A stretch of 64,000 nt of DNA from Actinomycetota bacterium (lineage in GTDB: Bacteria; Actinomycetota; Acidimicrobiia; Acidimicrobiales; Iamiaceae): positions 310,001 through 374,000 of the forward strand of contig JAHBSO010000001.1 of the NCBI GenBank assembly GCA_019639075.1, given 5' to 3'. Of the stretch, positions 61,261 through 64,000 are shown in pieces; the first letter of the stretch is position 1; each line of letters starts with the position of its first letter. The translations under genes and the position numbers were made by a program. The notes under the pieces were generated by a model that was not told the origin of the DNA, did not search any database, and saw only the letters and a list, made by a program, of their open reading frames with translations.

Positions 61261-62193
61261 ATGAACGGTGGACATGAACTCTGGAACCTCGCGAGCGGTC
61301 AGCACGGAGTGCTCGGCCGAAGCGACCTCCTCGCCAGCGGCGTCACGCCCGCAGAACGGGAGACGCTCGTGCGTCGGGGCCTGCTGGTACCCGTCGGCCG
61401 GCGCACGTACCTGGTCGGAGGGTCGGCGCGAACGACGGACCAGGACGTGATGGCAGCTTGCGTCGACGGGGCAGGGGTGGCCACCGAGGGAACCGCGTGT
61501 TGGCTCCACGGCATCGGCGGGTTCGGCCCGGGGCGCCCGCCGGCCATCGTGACGTTGGAGGCCGTTCGCGACTATCGGATCGGCGGCGCTGCGGTGCACT
61601 CGGCCACGCGCCTGTCGCGCAGGGACGTCGTGAGGGTTCGAGGGATCCCGACGTTGGGGGTCGCCCGAGCTCTCTTCTCGATCGCTGCCGCCGTGCCGAG
61701 GATCCCGCTGGCGGTGGTCGACAACGCCGTGGACGAGGCCGTCCGCGACGGCAAGGCAACCGATGGCTGGCTTCGTGACACCCTCGAGCGGATCCGGTGT
61801 CGAGGACGCAACGGCGTGTCCGTCTTCGAAGCGATCCTCGATCGGCGTGCACTTGGCCCGACCGAGAGCTGGTTGGAGCGAGAGTTCCTCAGGCTCCTCG
61901 ACGCGGCGGACCTGCTTCGGCCGAAGGTGCAGCACGTCGTGAAGCGGGAGGGGCAGGTCGCCGCTCGGGTGGACTTCCTCTACGAGCGGGAAGGGATCGT
62001 CGTCGAGGTGACTGGCCATGCCGGTCACAGCTTGATCGCGCAGAGAGCCTCCGACGCGCGACGCCGGAACGCTGTCGCCGCGACGGGGTTGCTGGTGCTC
62101 GAGTTCACCCACGAGCAGATCACCCGCGAAGCCGACTACGTGGTCGACGAGGTCCGGGCTCATCTCGCCCTCGGCGCAGCGCGCGCCGGCTGA
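61261..62193 (+). CDS. AbiEi-like / DUF559 (Vsr-type endonuclease fold) protein
   Basis: This is a 310-residue protein. The N-terminal part (GVLGRSDLLASGVTPAERETLVRRGLLVPVGRRTYLVGG) is a winged-helix type domain found in AbiEi-like antitoxin proteins. A middle part with THEGTACWLHGIGGFGP-like and TLEAVRDY segments follows. The C-terminal RVDFLYEREGIVVEVTGHAGH and RRRNAVAATGLLVLEFTHEQI match the DUF559/Vsr-type PD-(D/E)XK core (Asp, then V-E-V). No AbiEii partner is adjacent. Base composition is lower in GC than the neighbours. It is flanked on both sides by pairs of the same hairpin repeat. It may be a solitary antitoxin-like regulator or a nicking-type nuclease. Confidence 0.78.
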   Translation: MNGGHELWNLASGQHGVLGRSDLLASGVTPAERETLVRRGLLVPVGRRTYLVGGSARTTDQDVMAACVDGAGVATEGTACWLHGIGGFGPGRPPAIVTLEAVRDYRIGGAAVHSATRLSRRDVVRVRGIPTLGVARALFSIAAAVPRIPLAVVDNAVDEAVRDGKATDGWLRDTLERIRCRGRNGVSVFEAILDRRALGPTESWLEREFLRLLDAADLLRPKVQHVVKREGQVAARVDFLYEREGIVVEVTGHAGHSLIAQRASDARRRNAVAATGLLVLEFTHEQITREADYVVDEVRAHLALGAARAG

Positions 62194-62235
62194 TGCCGTG
62201 TCTCCGCCACCGCGGCCGGCTCGTACGCCGCTTCA

Positions 62236-62284
62236 CTTCTTCGGCGGGATCTGCCGGCTCAGCCCGCCGATTCCCCCGAAGAAC
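62236..62284. repeat. 49-bp hairpin repeat, copy B1
   Basis: The arms pair at 13 of 16 positions across a 17-nt loop. It lies 43 nt after the DUF559-like stop codon. Confidence 0.85.
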
Positions 62285-62307
62285 CGTCAGGAGCGCGGTC
62301 GTCCGGC

Positions 62308-62356
62308 GTTCTTCGGGGGAATCTGCCGACTCAGCCCGCCGATTCCCCCGAAGAAC
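62308..62356. repeat. 49-bp hairpin repeat, copy B2
   Basis: GTTCTTCGGGGGAATC and its exact complement (62341-62356) form a perfect 16-bp stem with a 17-nt loop. It ends 3 nt before the stop codon of the beta-lactamase-family gene on the other strand. Confidence 0.92.
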
Positions 62357-62358
62357 CG

Positions 62359-63483
62359 TCAACGACGGTGCTCGGGGAAGAGGGCGGCGATCTCGGCGAG
62401 GCGGTCGGTGAGGGGTTCGGCGGCGTCGGGGCCGGAGCGTCCGAGGCGGATGCAGACCACGTCCCGGGTCGGGAAGCACACCACCCTCTGGCCCTCGAAG
62501 CCGTGGGCGGCGAACCGGCCGTCGGGGAGCGCCCAGCTCCACCAGTGGGCCCCGTGGAACTTGCGCTCGTCCTCGGGGGAGCGGGCCAGGCGGGCGTCGT
62601 CCATCCAGCCCTCGGGGACGATCCGCCGACCGTCCCACACCCCGTCGCGCAGGGCGAGCAGCCCGAAGCGGCACCAGTGCTGCAGCGGCAGGTAGGCGTA
62701 CGAGGAGCCGATGAACGTCCCGGCCGGGTCGAAGCGCAGGTCGGCGTCGGTGATCCCACACGGCTCGAGGATCCGCTCCCGCAGGAACCGCTCCATCCCG
62801 GCGGCGTCCAGCCCGAGCACCCTCGCCAGGTTGGCGCACACGATGTTGGTGGTGCCCGACGAGTAGACGTACGACTCGGGAGCGCCCGGCGGCGAGACCA
62901 GCTCCTTGTCCGCCGCAAAGCCTGCGACGTCCGCGGCGCCCTCCCCGAACAGCATGGTCACGACGTCGGGCATCGTGTCGCCGTCGAGCTCGTAGTACTC
63001 CTCGGTCCACGCCAGCCCGGGGCGCATCACGAGCAGGTCCCACCAGGTGATCGCCGCACGCGGATCACCGGGCGCCGTCCAGCGGGGATCGCCGACCGGA
63101 TCGTGGACCGACAGCGCCCCGTCGCCGACCGCGACCCCGACGGCCAGGCTGGTGAGGCTCTTGGCCATCGACCACGACAGCAGCCGGAACCCGGGGTCGA
63201 CGTCCTCCATCGGCGGGTCGGGTTCCAGGGCCCGCAGGTCCTGGACCGGCCGGTGCCCGTAGCGCTCGGCCACGAGGTGCCCGCCGACCACGACCGCGGC
63301 GGCGTAGGTCTGACCGAACACGGGATGGGCGTCGGCCAAGAGGTCGTCCAGCAGCTCGTCGAGCCGCGCCGGGTCGCCGCCGACGTCGGACGCCGCGGCC
63401 CGGGGCCACTCGGTCGTCGGCCACGGCACGCCCTCGGGCTGGGGCGGGAGCGGGACGAGGTCGGCGGGGGACTCGGCGGCCAT
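62359..63483 (-). CDS. Serine beta-lactamase-like hydrolase (class C / PBP4*-type)
   Basis: This is a 374-residue protein of the beta-lactamase/transpeptidase-like fold. The S-x-x-K motif reads SWSMAKS near residue 103. YVYSSGTTN near residue 205 stands in the place of the Y-x-N motif, and the third motif, usually H/K-T-G, is not obvious (HGFEGQRVVC). No signal peptide is seen, so it is likely cytoplasmic, like many esterase-type members. It lies 10 nt after the upstream nuclease-fold gene and is probably co-transcribed with it. It may hydrolyse esters or amides. Confidence 0.9.
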   Translation of the reverse strand: MAAESPADLVPLPPQPEGVPWPTTEWPRAAASDVGGDPARLDELLDDLLADAHPVFGQTYAAAVVVGGHLVAERYGHRPVQDLRALEPDPPMEDVDPGFRLLSWSMAKSLTSLAVGVAVGDGALSVHDPVGDPRWTAPGDPRAAITWWDLLVMRPGLAWTEEYYELDGDTMPDVVTMLFGEGAADVAGFAADKELVSPPGAPESYVYSSGTTNIVCANLARVLGLDAAGMERFLRERILEPCGITDADLRFDPAGTFIGSSYAYLPLQHWCRFGLLALRDGVWDGRRIVPEGWMDDARLARSPEDERKFHGAHWWSWALPDGRFAAHGFEGQRVVCFPTRDVVCIRLGRSGPDAAEPLTDRLAEIAALFPEHRR

Positions 63484-63493
63484 GGGGATCCGT

Positions 63494-64000
63494 TCAGCTG
63501 GGCGAGAGGTGGAGGGTCACGGACAGGGCGAGGTGGTCCGACAGCGAGCCGGCCGGACCTCCCCGCACGCCGCGGCCCGGGAACGCCCACCGCCGGGGCC
63601 GGTCGACGGAGACGGCGAGATCTCCCTCGGTCGGGGGCGAGAACCACAGGTAGTCGATCCGCTCGCCGGCGCCGTCGCCGGACGGGTCGTCGGCCACCTG
63701 GTCGGGCTCGTCGGGGTCGCGCGGCAACTCCTCGGCGGCGGCGAACGTGCACGTCGGCCCCCGCCCGACGCCGTGGTCGGCCCAGACGTCGGTGGCGCCG
63801 AGCGACGCCATGCGGAGCCGGAGGTCGTCGTAGCGGTCGCTCGGGTCGGCGAGCGAGGGGTCGGGGTCGTCGGCGGCGACGTTGAAGTCGCCGACCACCA
63901 GCAGCGGGTTGGTCGGCCGGCGGACGCCGTCGACGAACGCCACGAGCTCGTCGACCTGCCCCATCCGCACGTGGTGGTGGCGGCTGGCGTCGTTGGCGCC
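63494..64000 (-). CDS. Endonuclease/exonuclease/phosphatase family protein, 5' part outside window
   Basis: The frame is open to the last base, so at least the N-terminal half lies beyond the window. The visible 168 residues start with NDASRHHHVRMGQVDELVAFVD and contain the metal-binding LLVVGDFNVAADDPDPSL (near the middle) and SLSDHLALSVTLHL at the end, the two canonical EEP motifs. IDYLWFSP lies between them. The family cleaves phosphodiesters in nucleic acids, sphingomyelin or phosphoinositides; relatives of this short spacing are often sphingomyelinase- or DNase-like. The gap to the next gene is 10 nt. Confidence 0.93.
   Translation of the reverse strand, partial: GANDASRHHHVRMGQVDELVAFVDGVRRPTNPLLVVGDFNVAADDPDPSLADPSDRYDDLRLRMASLGATDVWADHGVGRGPTCTFAAAEELPRDPDEPDQVADDPSGDGAGERIDYLWFSPPTEGDLAVSVDRPRRWAFPGRGVRGGPAGSLSDHLALSVTLHLSPS

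Noticed and set aside
61080-62356. A CRISPR array or type III toxin-antitoxin RNA
   Set aside because: Only four units in two pairs, palindromic along their length, with the gene between them, no cas genes and no ToxN-like protein. The repeat structure does not match either system, so it is reported only as an unknown hairpin set.

Overview
The window is about 64 kb of very GC-rich (roughly 70 percent), densely coded bacterial DNA. An FtsB/DivIC-like gene, DUF501 and a Ppx/GppA phosphatase lie close together. F420-dependent LLM oxidoreductases are common, as are acyl-CoA ligases, enoyl-CoA hydratases, a sterol-desaturase family hydroxylase, a P450, MpaB/DUF2236, DUF222-HNH and DUF6777. This mix points to an actinobacterium, most likely an environmental member of the class Acidimicrobiia; that placement is inference from gene content only. 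There are no rRNA genes, no phage genes and no CRISPR array. One tRNA gene (Leu, anticodon UAA) is present.

Layout. 1-5.9 kb: cell-division gene (cut by the window edge), DUF501, a beta-helix lipoprotein, Ppx/GppA, an acyl-CoA synthetase and an acetyltransferase. 6.0-12.2 kb: a tight five-gene operon with a DUF5666 protein, two MacA-like adaptors and a MacB-type ATPase plus permease. 12.2-18.1 kb: fatty acid or sterol type metabolism (acyl-CoA ligase, nitroreductase, two enoyl-CoA hydratases, TetR, P450), with a clear operator between the TetR and P450 genes. 18.1-24.2 kb: an epimerase and acyltransferase pair, a PD-(D/E)XK nuclease, tRNA-Leu, a GNAT, an SDR and an esterase. 24.1-31.7 kb: a frameshifted DUF222-HNH gene behind a LexA-type box, an ArsR/AHSA1 pair with a perfect operator, a GDPD lipoprotein, two secreted unknowns, a TetR/hydroxylase pair with a 14-bp perfect operator, and a PAS-GGDEF protein. 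31.8-40.2 kb: an N-terminal nucleophile acylase, an LLM enzyme, a heterodimeric ABC exporter, an enoyl-CoA hydratase and a PPOX protein. 40.2-43.9 kb: an ECF sigma factor fused to a zinc-binding motif, a membrane segment and an outer domain, divergent from a secreted protein; the two share duplicate promoter-like half-sites. 44-64 kb: more LLM enzymes, a CocE/NonD hydrolase lipoprotein, an L,D-transpeptidase, a CoA ligase/TetR/MpaB group behind a 16-bp perfect palindrome, a DUF6777 membrane protein, an SDR, a DUF559-like gene bracketed by paired 49-bp hairpins, a beta-lactamase-family hydrolase, and an endonuclease/exonuclease/phosphatase gene cut by the window end.

Regulation. Fourteen genes have a TANNNT box 6-8 nt before the start codon and no Shine-Dalgarno sequence, so leaderless transcription looks common. 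Several of these boxes are overlapped by near-perfect palindromes next to TetR or ArsR genes, which suggests local repressor switches. The observations most worth following are the sigma-factor fusion with its twin outward-facing promoter motifs and the hairpin pairs flanking the DUF559-like gene.
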